This document shows positions 9,923 through 10,147 of a stretch of 10,147 bases of DNA, one piece after another. Within the stretch, counting starts at the first letter, position 1; the number at the start of each line of letters is the position of its first letter. The DNA comes from Dysgonamonadaceae bacterium. GTDB lineage: Bacteria; Bacteroidota; Bacteroidia; Bacteroidales; Azobacteroidaceae. The DNA lies in contig JAISNS010000345.1 of assembly GCA_031276105.1 (NCBI GenBank), forward strand, positions 1 to 10,147. Direction: 5' to 3'. Made by a program: the position numbers and the translations under genes. A model generated the notes under the pieces. It worked only from the letters and a program-made list of their open reading frames with translations, searched no databases and was not told the origin of the DNA.

Positions 9923-9934
9923 AATTAAGAATTA
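9923..9934. repeat. Second copy of AATTAAGAATTA
   Basis: The 12-mer AATTAAGAATTA upstream of ruvA also occurs exactly at 1090-1101 in the left arm of the intergenic inverted repeat. Both copies are in spacers. With A/T-rich sequence this may be chance or a common spacer motif; its value is only as a candidate dispersed repeat. Confidence 0.35.
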
Positions 9935-9940
9935 AAACAG

Positions 9941-9948
9941 GAAATGTA
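9941..9948 (-). promoter_or_regulatory. Weak candidate -7 box for ruvA
   Basis: On the minus strand TACATTTC (9948 down to 9941) matches seven of eight positions of TAnnTTTG, about 80 nt upstream of the ruvA ATG. No convincing TTTG lies about 20 nt further upstream. I found no better minus-strand match between 9862 and 10020, so the promoter of the ruvA-sprA-dedA unit remains uncertain. Confidence 0.22.
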
Positions 9949-9977
9949 TTTCGCCGGCCAAAATTTTTAACGGGATA

Positions 9978-10009
9978 TTTGCATAATTCGATTAAACAAA
10001 TTACATTTG
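9978..10009 (+). promoter_or_regulatory. Strong Bacteroidetes promoter facing right
   Basis: TTTG (9978-9981), a 20-nt gap and TACATTTG (10002-10009) match both elements of the Bacteroidetes promoter (TTTG at -33, TAnnTTTG at -7) at near-ideal spacing. The -7 octamer is identical to that of rfbD. Transcription would begin near 10015 and run away from ruvA into the reading frame at 10038, giving an A-rich leader of about 23 nt. This is the best promoter in the window and indicates a divergent transcript at the right edge. Confidence 0.72.
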
Positions 10010-10037
10010 CAGCGGTTTTTGTAAAACAACAGCAAAT

Positions 10038-10147
<110 letters not shown>

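Overview
The window looks like chromosomal DNA from a member of the Bacteroidota, most likely order Bacteroidales. The strongest evidence is an intact sprA/sov gene, which encodes the outer-membrane translocon of the type IX secretion system (T9SS), a system confined to this phylum. It lies directly downstream of ruvA, an order also known from Porphyromonas and Flavobacterium. Two promoters match the phylum-specific sigma-AB consensus (TAnnTTTG at -7), and the genes have A-rich leaders without clear Shine-Dalgarno sequences. Genus cannot be assigned from what is visible.

Layout: all four complete genes lie on the minus strand. Read from right to left they are ruvA (9861-9277), sprA (9277-1868), a DedA-family membrane protein (1845-1201) and rfbD/rmlD (949-74). 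ruvA and sprA overlap in a TAATG stop/start junction, and dedA begins 22 bp after sprA, so these three probably form one transcription unit. A 251-bp non-coding stretch (950-1200) with a long imperfect inverted repeat separates that unit from rfbD, which has its own good promoter. To the right of ruvA, a well-formed plus-strand promoter (9978-10009) faces a possible divergent gene. Its reading frame starts at 10038, passes through a perfect 11-bp hairpin, enters an (AC)n microsatellite and is cut by the window edge. The first 73 bases hold short repeats and a hairpin, with no gene I can assign.

How the genes fit together: three of the four products act on the envelope. SprA exports T9SS cargo across the outer membrane. 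DedA proteins are inner-membrane transporters implicated in undecaprenyl-phosphate recycling. RfbD makes dTDP-L-rhamnose for surface polysaccharide. RuvA, a Holliday-junction protein, is functionally unrelated and is probably only a conserved neighbour. I see no undescribed multi-gene system. The features most worth a second look are the right edge (promoter, hairpin and dinucleotide repeat at the start of a possible frame) and the intergenic inverted repeat. The unusual length of the window and the repeats at both ends suggest that it may be a whole contig whose ends were set by repeats; this is inference.
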